DNA of 64,000 bases from Cellulomonas sp. S1-8 (GCF_026184235.1 NZ_CP110806.1:992001-1056000), one strand, 5' to 3'; positions 42,097 to 51,984 are shown, counted from the first letter of the stretch. Notes: generated by a model from the letters alone, not told the origin. A program made the numbers and translations.

Positions 42097-44549
42097 CCAG
42101 CCGGCCGACCGACGCGCTGCCGACCGGCGCGGACGTGCGGGCGCTGGCCGCCCGGCTCGTGACCGACGACGTCGTCGTGGTCCCCGTGCGGCACCACAGC
42201 CCCGCCTGCGCGCGGGCGGTCGCCGCGGCGTTCGCGCGCTTCGCCCCGTCGCACGTGCTCATCGAGGGACCGCGCAGCCTCACCAGCCTGGTCGACCTGC
42301 TCTGCCACCCCGAGGCGCGCTACCCGCTCGCCGTGTACGCGTGGTCCCGGCCGGCCGGGCGTGCCACCGCCCCCGGGGAGGGGCACGGCGGGTACTACCC
42401 GTTCTGCGACTACTCCCCGGAGCTCGTCGCCGCCCGGCTGGGGCACGCAGCCGGCGTGCCCGTCACGTTCTGCGACCTCGAGGTCGGCGAGCAGGCCGCC
42501 GCGGCGGCCGGCGCGGTGCTCCCCGGGGCCGGGTCGCTGCAGCGCGAGGAGTACGCCCACAGCCGGTCCCTGACCGCGCTCGCCGAGCGCCTGGGCTGCC
42601 GCGACCACGAGGACCTGTGGGAGCTGCTGTTCGAGTCGGGCCCCGAGGACGGCCCCGAGGACGGCCTGGACGCGCACCTCGCGGCGATGACGGCGTACTG
42701 CCTGCTCGCGCGGCACGACAGCACCGAGGCGGAGCTGGACCGCGAGGGCACGCGGCAGCGCGAGGCGGAGATGGTGTGGCACGTGCAGCAGGCCGTGGCC
42801 GGACGGGCCCCGGGCGCGGGTCCGGTCATGGTCGTCGTCGGGGGCTTCCACGCCGTCGCGCTGCCGGACCTGCTCGCGTCCCCACCCGCCCGACCGGTGG
42901 TGGACGTGGGGGACGTCGAGGAAGGGCACGCGCTCGTCCGCTACGGCTTCGACCGCCTCGACCGGTTGGCCGGGTACGCCAGCGGGATGACGTCGCCGGG
43001 GTGGCACCAGCGCATCTGGGACGAGCACCTGCGCGGCAGCCTCCCCGACGCAGCCCGCAGCAGCGCGACGCTCACCACGCTCCTCGACCTCGCGGACGAG
43101 CTGCGGACCCGCCACCGCACGCCCGTCGCGACACCGACGCTGGTCGCCGCGCACCGGCAGACGCTCCTGCTCGCCGACCTGCGGGGACGCCCGGCGCCGC
43201 TGCGCAGCGACCTCGTCGACGCGGTGACGAGCTGCCTGGTGCAGGGCGACGCCGACGTCGAGGGCGTCGTCGTGGCGTCGGCGACGCGACGCGTGCTCAC
43301 GGGCGACCGCGTGGGCCGCGTCCCCCCGGGCACCGGCACCCCGCCGCTGGTCCGGGACACCCTCGCGCGCCTGCGCGACCTGCACCTCGACACCGACGCG
43401 ACTGAGCCACGCACGCTGGCGCTCGACCTGTACCGCAACGCCGGGCACCGGCGCACCAGCCGGGTGCTGCACGGCCTGGTCATGCTCGGGGTCCCGTTCG
43501 CGCAGCGCGTCGCCGGGCCGGACTTCGTGCGCGGGACGGGCCTGACCCGGCTGCAGGAGCGGTGGACCTACCTGTGGAGCCCCTCGACCGAGGGGGTGCT
43601 CGCGGAGGTCTCGATGCTCGGGTCCACGCTGGACGAGGCTGTGGAGGCGCGGTTCGCCGCGCTGGTCGCCGAGGTGACGCGGGACGGCGCGACGCCGCCG
43701 AGCGGGCGGGCTGTCTCCCTGCTCGCCCAGGGTGCCGTCGTCGGGCTGCACGAGCGGACGGCGCCGGTGGTGCGGCTGGTGCGCGAGGCGGTGGGCGCCG
43801 AGACCTCGTTCGTCGACGCGGTGCACGCGGCCGGCGCACTGGCGCTGCTGGCGGACGGCAGGGAGGCCGTGGAGTCGGCGCGGCTCGTCGGGCTGGCGGG
43901 CCTGGTGACGCACGCGTACGCGCGGTGCCTGTACCTGGGCGGGCAGCTCCAGGGCGACGAGGAGCCCCCGGACGGGGTGGCGTCCGCGCTGTCCCGCCTG
44001 CGCGAGCTGCTCGCCTCCCCCGGCGGGCAGGACCTCGACGCGCAACCGTTCTGGGAGCTCGTCGACCGCCTGCGCCACACGCACGACCGGGCGATGGTGC
44101 GGGGCGCCGCGGCAGGGCTGGCCTCCACCGCGGGCCGGCTCGACGCCGAGGGTCTGGCACGGGACGTCGCCGGCCACCTGGCCGGGTCGATCGACGCGCA
44201 CGAGGCGGTCGGGTTCGTCCGCGGGCTGTTCGCGACTGCGCGCGAGACGGTGTGGCAGGAGTCCGGTGTGGTGACGGCCCTGGACTCGCGGCTCGTCGAC
44301 TGGGACCAGCCGACGTTCCTGTCGACGCTGCCGGACCTGCGCCTCGCCTTCGCCGGCCTGACACCGCGCGAGTCGGACCGCGTCGCCGAGCGCGTGGCGG
44401 CGCTGCACGGCGGGGAGCGACCCGACGCCGCGGTGCGCCGCGACGTCGACGCGGGCACCGTCCAGGCCCTCGCGGAGCTGTCCCACCAGCTCCTCGACGT
44501 GCTCGAGCGCGACGGCCTGGGTGCCTGGGCGGGCCGGGCGCAGCCGTGA
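42093..44549 (+). CDS. DUF5682 protein (YehM-like)
   Basis: The 818-residue protein probably starts at TTG 42093, overlapping the ATPase stop by 4 bases (TTGA). The N-terminal region has VVPVRHHSPACARAV (Arg33-His34-His35) and VLIEGPRSL, then GGYYPFCDYSPE and ALPDLLASPP-type segments that resemble the TraB/ChaN-type fold. The C-terminal 400 residues are helical. It belongs to DUF5682, which accompanies MoxR, VWA and SWIM genes in many bacteria (YehM in E. coli). Conserved paired His and Glu suggest a metal site, which is inference. Confidence 0.85.
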   Translation: MTSRPTDALPTGADVRALAARLVTDDVVVVPVRHHSPACARAVAAAFARFAPSHVLIEGPRSLTSLVDLLCHPEARYPLAVYAWSRPAGRATAPGEGHGGYYPFCDYSPELVAARLGHAAGVPVTFCDLEVGEQAAAAAGAVLPGAGSLQREEYAHSRSLTALAERLGCRDHEDLWELLFESGPEDGPEDGLDAHLAAMTAYCLLARHDSTEAELDREGTRQREAEMVWHVQQAVAGRAPGAGPVMVVVGGFHAVALPDLLASPPARPVVDVGDVEEGHALVRYGFDRLDRLAGYASGMTSPGWHQRIWDEHLRGSLPDAARSSATLTTLLDLADELRTRHRTPVATPTLVAAHRQTLLLADLRGRPAPLRSDLVDAVTSCLVQGDADVEGVVVASATRRVLTGDRVGRVPPGTGTPPLVRDTLARLRDLHLDTDATEPRTLALDLYRNAGHRRTSRVLHGLVMLGVPFAQRVAGPDFVRGTGLTRLQERWTYLWSPSTEGVLAEVSMLGSTLDEAVEARFAALVAEVTRDGATPPSGRAVSLLAQGAVVGLHERTAPVVRLVREAVGAETSFVDAVHAAGALALLADGREAVESARLVGLAGLVTHAYARCLYLGGQLQGDEEPPDGVASALSRLRELLASPGGQDLDAQPFWELVDRLRHTHDRAMVRGAAAGLASTAGRLDAEGLARDVAGHLAGSIDAHEAVGFVRGLFATARETVWQESGVVTALDSRLVDWDQPTFLSTLPDLRLAFAGLTPRESDRVAERVAALHGGERPDAAVRRDVDAGTVQALAELSHQLLDVLERDGLGAWAGRAQP

Positions 44550-45685
44550 GACCGACCGACCGGTGGCGCCTCGTCCTGGGCCGGTACGCCGAGGACCGAC
44601 TGCCTCCCCCGCAGGACCCGCGCGGGTCCCGGTACGAGGCCGCCCTGGACTACCTGTACGGCCGGGAGTACGCCGGTCGCGGGGGTCGGGGCGACGACGG
44701 GCCGGGCGACCAGGCGGTTCCCGGCCCGGGCTCCCTCGACCCGTCCGCACCGTCCGTCGTCGACTGGCTGGGCGAGGTGCGCGAGCTGTTCCCGCGGGAG
44801 AGCGTCGAGACGATCGAGCGGCACGCGCTGGACCGGTACGGCCTGACCGAGCTGGTCACCGACCCCGAGGTGCTCGCCCGGATCGAGCCCAGCGAGGCGC
44901 TCCTCAGGACGCTGCTGTCGTTGAAGGGCCAGCTCGACCCGGCGGTGCTGGGCGAGGTGCGCCGGATCGTCCGCGCGGTCGTCGAGGACCTGCGCCGCCG
45001 CCTCGCGCAGGAGATCCACCAGGCGCTGACCGGCCGGGTCAGCCAGCACCGGCACTCCCCGCACGCCGTCGCCGCCAACTTCGACCCGCGCGGGACCATC
45101 CGCGCGAACCTGCGGCACTGGGACGCGGCCGGCGGGCGCCTCGTCGTCGAGCGCCCCCTGTTCTTCCAGCGCAACACCCGCCGGATCCCGTGGGAGGTCG
45201 TCCTGCTGGTCGACCAGAGCGGGTCGATGGTCGGGTCCGTCATCCACAGCGCGGTGATGGCCGGGATCCTGTCCGGGCTGCCGGCCTACCGGCTGCGGCT
45301 CGTCGTCTTCGACACCAGCGTCGTCGACCTCACCGACCTCGCCGGTGACCCCGTCGAGCTGCTCATGACCGTGCAGCTCGGCGGCGGCACGAACATCGCG
45401 CGGGCGGTCACGTACGCCGGGCAGGCCATCGACAACCCGGCGCGGGCCGTCGTGGTGCTGGTGAGCGACTTCTGCGAGGGTGGTCCGCCGTCGCAGCTGG
45501 TCGCGGCCGTGCGGCGCCTCGTCGAGGCGCGGGTGACGACGATCGGTCTGGCCGCCCTCGACGGGACCGCGCACCCGGCGTACGACCGCGCGATGGCCCA
45601 GCAGCTCGCCGACGTCGGGATGCCGGTCGCCGCCCTCACCCCGGGAAAGCTCGCGGAGTGGCTCGCGGAGGTGACTGCGCGATGA
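44546..45685 (+). CDS. VWA-domain protein (CoxE/YehP-like)
   Basis: The 379-residue protein starts at GTG 44546, overlapping the DUF5682 stop by 4 bases. Residues about 215-375 are a von Willebrand A domain with the MIDAS motif DQSGSM (Asp223, Ser225, Ser227), GGGTNIARAV (Thr of MIDAS) and VVLVSDFCEGG (Asp). The N-terminal half is helical and charged. It is the expected adaptor between the MoxR-type ATPase and its client. Confidence 0.9.
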   Translation: MRPTDRWRLVLGRYAEDRLPPPQDPRGSRYEAALDYLYGREYAGRGGRGDDGPGDQAVPGPGSLDPSAPSVVDWLGEVRELFPRESVETIERHALDRYGLTELVTDPEVLARIEPSEALLRTLLSLKGQLDPAVLGEVRRIVRAVVEDLRRRLAQEIHQALTGRVSQHRHSPHAVAANFDPRGTIRANLRHWDAAGGRLVVERPLFFQRNTRRIPWEVVLLVDQSGSMVGSVIHSAVMAGILSGLPAYRLRLVVFDTSVVDLTDLAGDPVELLMTVQLGGGTNIARAVTYAGQAIDNPARAVVVLVSDFCEGGPPSQLVAAVRRLVEARVTTIGLAALDGTAHPAYDRAMAQQLADVGMPVAALTPGKLAEWLAEVTAR

Positions 45686-47736
45686 GCGTCCGCGCCGACG
45701 TCGTGGCCGTGCTGGCCCGGTACGACGAGGACGCGTGGGTGGCCCTGGCGAACCGCGGCCTGCTGCGGCGCGCGCGCAAGGACCTGGAGTCGGCGCAGGT
45801 GCGCGTCGTCGCGGAGGACGACGTGGCCGTCGAGGTGGCCGTCGGGGACCTGGTGGTGCGGATCGGGGTGGCCGGCCCGGGCGACGCCACCTGCACGTGC
45901 CCCAGCCCCGTGACGTGCCAGCACGTCCTGACGGCGGGCCTGTACCTGGCCGCTGCCGATGTCGACGCTGCTGCCGACGTCGTCGAGGGGCAGGACGGTG
46001 CGTCGGGCGAGCAGGGGGCGACGGCAGCGGACGACCTGCACGCCGAGCTCATGGCGCTCGACGCCGCGACCCTCACCGCGTCCGCGGGGGTGCCCGGGTT
46101 CCGCTGGGCGTGCCGGCTGCTCGACGACGCGGACGAGCCGCCCGTCCTGACGCGGAACGGCTACCTGACCGTGACGTTCCCGCGCCGCGGCCTGACCGCC
46201 CGGTACCTGGGCGGTGGGCTCGACGCGCTGGTGCTCGACCAGACGGTGCCGCACGTCGAGCGTTTCCGTGTCGCCGTCGTCCTCGCGTGGCAGCGGGCGC
46301 ACGGCCTCGTCCTCGAGCCGCCGCCGCCGCGCGGGTCGCGCACCGCGGTGCCGAGCGAGTCGGCGCTCTCGCGCACCGCCTCCCGGCAGCGCCTGCGGAG
46401 CACGGTCGCGGCGGTGCTGCGGGACACGGTCCGGGTGGGGGTGTCGCACCTGTCGCCCGCGGTCCACGAGCGCCTGGTGACGTCGGCGGTGTGGGCGCAG
46501 GGCGTCGAGTACCACCGGCTCGCGCTGCTGCTGCGCCGAATCTCCGACGAGGTCGAGCTGCTGCTCGTGCGCTCCGCCCGCGCGGACGACCTGGCCCTGC
46601 TCGACGACGTCGCCGTCGCGCACGCGCTGGTCTGCGCGCTGGAGGCCACGGCCGGCCGGGAACCGGCCACCCTGGTCGGCCGGGCGCGCACGGCGTACGA
46701 CCCGGTGCGCCGGCTCGACCTGATCGGCCTCGGGGGCCGTCCGTGGCGGACGGGGTCGGGCTATCACGGGCTCACCTGCCTGTTCTGGGATGCCGCCGGT
46801 GGACGCATGCTCACGTGGACGGACGCGCGCCCGGAGTCGCTCGCGGGATTCGACCCCCGCGCCCGGTGGCGGCAGTCGGCGCCCTGGCCCGGCCTGTCCG
46901 CGCCCGCGGCAGCGACCGGCCGGGGCGTCGTCCTCACGCATGCCCAGGTCAGCCCGGACGGACGGCTCTCGGGGGTCGAGTCCACGACGGCTGCCGTCGG
47001 TGGGGTGGGCGGCGCGGACCTGCTGGGTGCGCTGCCGGTGCGCGACGTGTGGGGCGACCTGGCGCCACGGCGCGTCACCGGGCTGCTCGACGTCGTCGAC
47101 CAGAACGCGCTGTGGACCGTCCTGCGGCCGGCCGGCGCGCTGCCGGCGCAGTGGGACGCCGTGGAGCAGGTGCTGCGCCTGCCCCTGCTGGACGCCGCCG
47201 GCGACGTCCTCGTGCTGGAGGTGCCGTGGTCGCGGCTGCACGCGCACGCCATCGCACGCCTCGAGGCCCTCGGCGTGGACCTGCCTCCCGGGGCGTGTGT
47301 CGTGGCCCGCGTGCAGCGGGTGCGGGGTCAGCTGGTGGGGGAGCCGCTCAGCATCGTCCTGCCCGACCGGGCCGACCGCGCGGTCGACGCGCTGCACTTC
47401 GACCCGGGCCCCCGGTCCGGGGACCCCTCGGCCCTCGTCGCGGACCTGCTGGCCGCCGGTGCGGCGGACCGACCCACGTCCGAGGGTCCGGACGACGACC
47501 CGGGCGTCGTGCCCGGACCTGTGTCGGCCCTGCGCACGGTCGTCGAGCAGGCGGCGCAGCGCGGCTGCGGCGGGACGATCCCGGGGGACGTCCACCGCCG
47601 CCTGGCGCAGGCCCACGCGGCCGCCCGGGCCGTCGGGCTGTCGGTGCTCACCGAGCCCGACCCGACCCTCGACCCCGCCGAGCTCCTCCTGCGGTCGTCG
47701 TACCTGGTGCAGCAGGTGGAGCGGGCGCTGGGCTGA
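45682..47736 (+). CDS. SWIM zinc-finger protein (YehQ-like)
   Basis: The 684-residue protein starts at ATG 45682, overlapping the VWA stop by 4 bases (ATGA). The SWIM finger CTCPSPVTCQH (Cys71, Cys73, Cys79, His81) lies near the N-terminus, preceded by the beta strands VRIGVAGPGDATC. SWIM domains bind zinc and occur in proteins that contact DNA or other proteins. The remaining 590 residues have no named domain; a later region has LEVPWSRLHAHAIARLEAL. It is the last gene of the operon. Confidence 0.88.
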   Translation: MSVRADVVAVLARYDEDAWVALANRGLLRRARKDLESAQVRVVAEDDVAVEVAVGDLVVRIGVAGPGDATCTCPSPVTCQHVLTAGLYLAAADVDAAADVVEGQDGASGEQGATAADDLHAELMALDAATLTASAGVPGFRWACRLLDDADEPPVLTRNGYLTVTFPRRGLTARYLGGGLDALVLDQTVPHVERFRVAVVLAWQRAHGLVLEPPPPRGSRTAVPSESALSRTASRQRLRSTVAAVLRDTVRVGVSHLSPAVHERLVTSAVWAQGVEYHRLALLLRRISDEVELLLVRSARADDLALLDDVAVAHALVCALEATAGREPATLVGRARTAYDPVRRLDLIGLGGRPWRTGSGYHGLTCLFWDAAGGRMLTWTDARPESLAGFDPRARWRQSAPWPGLSAPAAATGRGVVLTHAQVSPDGRLSGVESTTAAVGGVGGADLLGALPVRDVWGDLAPRRVTGLLDVVDQNALWTVLRPAGALPAQWDAVEQVLRLPLLDAAGDVLVLEVPWSRLHAHAIARLEALGVDLPPGACVVARVQRVRGQLVGEPLSIVLPDRADRAVDALHFDPGPRSGDPSALVADLLAAGAADRPTSEGPDDDPGVVPGPVSALRTVVEQAAQRGCGGTIPGDVHRRLAQAHAAARAVGLSVLTEPDPTLDPAELLLRSSYLVQQVERALG

Positions 47737-47750
47737 GTGTCGGACCCCGG

Positions 47751-47769
47751 CTTCATCGAACCTTGACGC
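47751..47769 (+). promoter_or_regulatory. Direct-repeat site A, candidate response-regulator binding site
   Basis: CTTCATCGAACCTTGACGC contains TTCATCG (47752-47758) and TTGACGC (47763-47769) 11 bases apart, the spacing of tandem OmpR/PhoB-type half-sites on one face of DNA. It lies 128 bases before the F510_1955-type gene. Confidence 0.45.
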
Positions 47770-47896
47770 GACCACAACCGGCGATCCGGTCCGGGCAGCG
47801 AGGCTGACGGGCGAGGCGCGCCCGCGTGCTCTCACCGATCCGCTGCCCTCGCCGCGACTCCCGTCCCGGCCGGGCGCACCCACGTCAGGAGATCCC

Positions 47897-48796
47897 ATGA
47901 ACCGCGCTCCACGGCGCGTCACCGCGACGGCGGCCGCACTCGGTCTGTCCCTCGCGGTCGCCGCGTGCTCGCCGGCCGACGGCCCAGGGACCGTGCCGGG
48001 CCCGTCGTCGGCCGGCACCTCGGACGCGGGGACCACCCAGGCGGGTGGGGCGTTGCCCGGTGCGCACGTCCACGGCGTCGGGATCGACCCGGAGGACGGG
48101 CTGGTCCACCTCGCCACCCATGAGGGGTTGTTCCGCTACGACGCGTCGGGGCCCACCCGCGTGGGACCCGTGATCGACCTGATGGGCTTCACCGTCGCCG
48201 GACCCGGTCACTTCTACGCGTCCGGCCATCCCGGGGCCGGCACCGATCTGCCCGACCCGGTCGGGCTGATCGAGTCCACGGACGGTGGCGAGACGTGGAC
48301 GGCGCTCTCGCGCCAGGGCGAGTCGGACTTCCACGCCCTGACCGCGTCCGGCGCGCGGGTCGTCGCGTTCGACGGCGCCGCGCTGCAGAGCACCGACGAC
48401 GGCAAGGTCTGGCGCGACCTGGTCGCACCCGTGGCGCCGTTCGCGATGGACGTGTCCCCCGACGGCAGCACGATCGTGGTGACCCATCAGGCGGGCCCGG
48501 TCCGGTCCACCGACGCGGGCGGGACCTGGGACCCGGTCGCCGACGCCCCGCTGCTGCAGATCGTCGACTGGGCGGACGACCGGACGGTCGTCGGCGTGAC
48601 CCCGGACGGGGTGGTCGCCGTCAGCGCGGACGCCGGCGCGACGTGGGACGAGGCGGCGCGCGTCGAGGGCGCCCCGCACGCGGTGGCGGCTCATCGCCGG
48701 GCCGGCGGGTCCCTGCGCGTGGTCGTCGTGACCGAGGACGCCGTCCTCGACTCCGTGGACCTCGCGGACGGCTTCGCCCCGCTCGCCGGCTCCTGA
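47897..48796 (+). CDS. BNR/sialidase-like propeller lipoprotein (F510_1955 type)
   Basis: The 299-residue protein (ATG 47897, AGGAG before it) has a signal with lipobox LAVAAC (Cys at about 24). Asp-box repeats STDGGETW, STDDGKVW, STDAGGTW and SADAGATW mark a five- or six-bladed BNR-like beta-propeller, and ALPGAHVHGVGIDPEDG is typical of the F510_1955 family. Despite the name glycosylhydrolase, no catalytic residues are known. It may work at the outer face of the membrane with the following propeller lipoprotein. Confidence 0.8.
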   Translation: MNRAPRRVTATAAALGLSLAVAACSPADGPGTVPGPSSAGTSDAGTTQAGGALPGAHVHGVGIDPEDGLVHLATHEGLFRYDASGPTRVGPVIDLMGFTVAGPGHFYASGHPGAGTDLPDPVGLIESTDGGETWTALSRQGESDFHALTASGARVVAFDGAALQSTDDGKVWRDLVAPVAPFAMDVSPDGSTIVVTHQAGPVRSTDAGGTWDPVADAPLLQIVDWADDRTVVGVTPDGVVAVSADAGATWDEAARVEGAPHAVAAHRRAGGSLRVVVVTEDAVLDSVDLADGFAPLAGS

Positions 48797-48833
48797 CTCG
48801 CCGGCGGCCGAACCGCCGGAAGTCAACGGGATC

Positions 48834-48851
48834 TTCATCGGACGGCGAGCG
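48834..48851 (+). promoter_or_regulatory. Direct-repeat site B, candidate response-regulator binding site
   Basis: TTCATCG (48834-48840) is followed at 11-base spacing by the weaker GCGAGCG (48845-48851). It lies 71 bases before the YVTN-propeller gene. Confidence 0.35.
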
Positions 48852-48922
48852 TGCGCGCGGGGAGCGGGACCCAGAGTCAGGAGCGAGAGGTCCGGACCCC
48901 TGAACCCGTGTGGAGAGTGCCG

Positions 48923-50488
48923 ATGTCGTCCCCTGCCCGCCGCCCGATCGTCGGCCTCGTCGCCGCCGCGAGCACCCTGCTCCTCGCGGCGTGCGGCTCC
49001 ACTGCCGGCCCCGCGTCCCCGCCCCCTGCCAGCGCGGCGGCCGAGCCTGCCGGGGCCGGTGCGGTGGCGGGGACGGTGTGGGTCGCGAACGAGGGTGACG
49101 GCACGCTGACGGCGATCGACGCGGCGAGCGGTGAGGTCGTGACCACCGTCTCCGGGATCCCCTCGCCGCACAACGTGCAGGCCAGCCCGGACGGCGCCAC
49201 GGTCTGGGCGGTCAGCGGGGAGAACCGCGCCGTCGCGGTCCTGGACGCCGCGACGTTCGAGCTGCTCGGCACGGCGCCGACGGGGGCGAGCCCCGCCCAC
49301 GTGGTCCTGTCGCCCGACAGCGCGAGCGTCTACGTCACCAGCGCCGGTGAGGACACGCTGGCGCGGTACGACGCGGCCGGCCCGACGCCCACCGGCACGG
49401 TGGCTCTCGGTGCCGGACCCCACGGCCTGCGCCTCGGCGCCGACGGGACGGTCCTCGTCGTGGCGAACACCTCGGCGGGAACGATCGACGTCGTCGACCC
49501 CGTCACGTTGACGCGCACCGCGACGATCGCCGTCGGCAGCTCCCCGGTGCAGGTCGCGGTGTCCGCGGACGGGCGCCTCGCGTACGTCAGCCTCGCCGGG
49601 CAGAGCGCCGTGGTCGAGGTCGACCTCACGGCCCAGGAGGTGCTCCGTAGCGTCACCGTCCCGTCGCCACCGGTCCAGCTGTACCTGACCCCGGACGGGT
49701 CACGCCTGCTGTCGGCCGACCAGGGCAGCACCGACGCCCCCGGCAGCACCGTGTCCGTCATCGACACGGCGACGATGTCCGTGTCGGAGACGGTCCGCAC
49801 CGGCTCCGGCCCGCACGGCGTCGTGATCGACCCGAGCGGCGTGGTCGCGTGGGTGACCAACCTCTACGACGACACGGTCTCGGTCCTCGACCTGACCACC
49901 GCCACCGTCACCGCCACCGTCGAGGTGGGAGACCTGCCCAACGGCATCTCGTTCACCCCCCGCACCGCGTCCCGCCCGTCCACCCCACCGTCCCTCACGG
50001 TGCCCGACTACAGCGGGCCCGACGACGGCGGCGGCACCGGGTCCGACCACGGGGACGACGGGCACGCTCACACCGCGGCGTTCACCGACCCGCCCGCGGC
50101 CCCCGCCGCCACGTTCCCCGCGTCGCCGGGGGACCACGACCACATCGAGGGCGAGGACGGCCACGACGACCACGGCACCGAGCCGTCGCAGGAGAACCAC
50201 ACCGTCCACGGTGCCGGCCCGGCGCAGGAGGACCACACCCAGCACGGCGCCGACCCGGCGCAGGAGGACAGCAGCCACGCGGGTGCCGGGAGCACCGGTG
50301 ACGACGGGCACGACGACGGGCACGGTGCGCCGGCCGGGCCCGCCCCGGAGCGTCCCCGGGTCGCGGTCCTGGCGACGTTCGCGGGCGTCAACGGCGCGGT
50401 GCTCGTCGCCGCGGCCGTCCTGCGTCGCCGTGACCGGGACCGTCCGCGTCACCGTCCCCGCGCGGGCGCCACACCGTCCCCCGCCTGA
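48923..50488 (+). CDS. YVTN-repeat propeller lipoprotein with His/Asp-rich tail
   Basis: The 521-residue protein (ATG 48923, GGAG before it) has the lipobox LLAAC at about residue 27. Seven YVTN-type repeats (VWVANEGDGTLTAID, VYVTSAGEDTLARYD, AWVTNLYDDTVSVLD) make a YncE-like beta-propeller over residues about 55-355. Residues about 365-485 are rich in His, Asp and Glu (GDHDHIEGEDGHDDHG, QEDHTQHG in near repeats) and look like a metal-binding tail. A membrane helix and RRRDRDRPRHR close the protein. A role in metal handling is plausible from the tail alone. Confidence 0.82.
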   Translation: MSSPARRPIVGLVAAASTLLLAACGSTAGPASPPPASAAAEPAGAGAVAGTVWVANEGDGTLTAIDAASGEVVTTVSGIPSPHNVQASPDGATVWAVSGENRAVAVLDAATFELLGTAPTGASPAHVVLSPDSASVYVTSAGEDTLARYDAAGPTPTGTVALGAGPHGLRLGADGTVLVVANTSAGTIDVVDPVTLTRTATIAVGSSPVQVAVSADGRLAYVSLAGQSAVVEVDLTAQEVLRSVTVPSPPVQLYLTPDGSRLLSADQGSTDAPGSTVSVIDTATMSVSETVRTGSGPHGVVIDPSGVVAWVTNLYDDTVSVLDLTTATVTATVEVGDLPNGISFTPRTASRPSTPPSLTVPDYSGPDDGGGTGSDHGDDGHAHTAAFTDPPAAPAATFPASPGDHDHIEGEDGHDDHGTEPSQENHTVHGAGPAQEDHTQHGADPAQEDSSHAGAGSTGDDGHDDGHGAPAGPAPERPRVAVLATFAGVNGAVLVAAAVLRRRDRDRPRHRPRAGATPSPA

Positions 50489-50539
50489 CCCGCACACGCA
50501 CCCGAACCCGCGACCGCACCCGAACCCCAGGAACCCGCG

Positions 50540-51970
50540 ATGACGACCCCGACGCTCACCCCGCCGCCGCCTGCCGGGCCGACCGACCCCGACGTCAGCC
50601 CCGGTCCCGACCTGACCCCGCCCCCGGTGGGCCGCAACCTCATGACGATCCCCTGGGTCGCGCGGTCGTTGCGCTCCGGCTGGTACCCGAAGATCTTCCA
50701 GATCCCGATCGCGGCGGTGTTCGGGCTCGTGGCCTACCAGCTGCTCGCCGGTCCGGACTCGGCCCACGACAACGCCGGGACCGCGTTGATGTGGGTGCTG
50801 TGGTGGCCGGTCATCCCGATCGTGTTCGTGCTGCTCGGTCGGTTCTGGTGCGCGGTGTGCCCCTTCGGGGCACTGTCCGATGCGGTGCAGAAGCTCGTCG
50901 GGGTGAACCGCCCGGTCCCGGGCTTCCTGAAGCGCTACGGCATCTGGATCATCGACGCCTCGTTCCTCCTCATCACCTGGGCCGACCACGTGTGGGGCGT
51001 CGTCGAGTCCCCGTGGGGCTCCGGCATCCTGCTCCTGCTGCTCACCACCGCGGTCATCGCCTCCGGCGCGCTGTTCCAGCGGCGCACGTTCTGCCGGTAC
51101 CTGTGCTTCCTCGGCGGGCTGGCCGGCAACTACGCCCGCGTCGGGATGGTCGAGCTGCGCGCCGACAGCGCCGTCTGCACGACGTGCAGGTCCAGGGCCG
51201 TCTGCTACAACGGCAACGACAAGGTCGCCGGGTGCCCGCTGTTCACGTTCCCCCGGACCATGGAGGACAGCGCCAACTGCAACCTGTGCGCCAACTGCGT
51301 CAAGTCCTGCCCCAACGACGCGATCCAGATCCGCCTGCGCAAGCCCACCTCCGAGCTGTGGTTCGTCACCAAGCCGAAGATCGAGCAGTCGATGCTCGCC
51401 ATGGCGATCATGGGCATCGTCCTGATCCAGAACGTCACCATGCTCGAGGTCTGGGCCGACGTCCTCGCCTGGATCGAGGCCACCACCGGCATCACCAGCT
51501 ACCCGGTGATCTTCACCGTCGCGTTCGTCGTCGCCGTGTCGGTGCCAGTCGCCCTGCTGGCCGTCGCGTCGCGCGTCGCCGCCGCACGCAACCTCGAGGA
51601 CACCCGGCTCAACTTCACGCGCTTCGGGTACGCGCTGATCCCGCTCGACGTCGCCGGGCACCTCGCGCACAACCTGTTCCACCTGCTCGCCGAAGGCGGA
51701 TCGGTCTACTACACCGTGGCGAACGTCTTCGGCGCAGGCGTCAGCGGCGACCCGGCGCTCCTGAGCACCGGGACCATCCAGGTCCTGCAGTTCGCCCTGC
51801 TCGGCCTCGGCATCGCAGGCTCGATCTACACCGCGCGTCGCATCGCCCACCGCCGCCACCGCACCGGCGAGCGCCGCCGAGCGACGCTCACCCCGTACGT
51901 CGCGATCATCGCGCTGCTCGGGGCGATCAACGTGTGGATGTTCCTGCTGCCCATGGCGCACCGCATGTGA
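50540..51970 (+). CDS. NapH/NosR-like membrane ferredoxin
   Basis: The 476-residue protein has about seven membrane helices. Motifs in order are GRFWCAVCPFGAL (CxxCP of the NapH/NosR/CcoG class), FCRYLCFLGG, CTTCRSRAVC and the ferredoxin set CNLCANCVKSCP (first 4Fe-4S). It should pass electrons from quinol or cytoplasmic donors to an exported partner. No denitrification genes are near, so the acceptor is unknown; the propeller lipoproteins upstream are candidates. Confidence 0.85.
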   Translation: MTTPTLTPPPPAGPTDPDVSPGPDLTPPPVGRNLMTIPWVARSLRSGWYPKIFQIPIAAVFGLVAYQLLAGPDSAHDNAGTALMWVLWWPVIPIVFVLLGRFWCAVCPFGALSDAVQKLVGVNRPVPGFLKRYGIWIIDASFLLITWADHVWGVVESPWGSGILLLLLTTAVIASGALFQRRTFCRYLCFLGGLAGNYARVGMVELRADSAVCTTCRSRAVCYNGNDKVAGCPLFTFPRTMEDSANCNLCANCVKSCPNDAIQIRLRKPTSELWFVTKPKIEQSMLAMAIMGIVLIQNVTMLEVWADVLAWIEATTGITSYPVIFTVAFVVAVSVPVALLAVASRVAAARNLEDTRLNFTRFGYALIPLDVAGHLAHNLFHLLAEGGSVYYTVANVFGAGVSGDPALLSTGTIQVLQFALLGLGIAGSIYTARRIAHRRHRTGERRRATLTPYVAIIALLGAINVWMFLLPMAHRM

Positions 51971-51984
51971 CGCGGTGCGACGCG

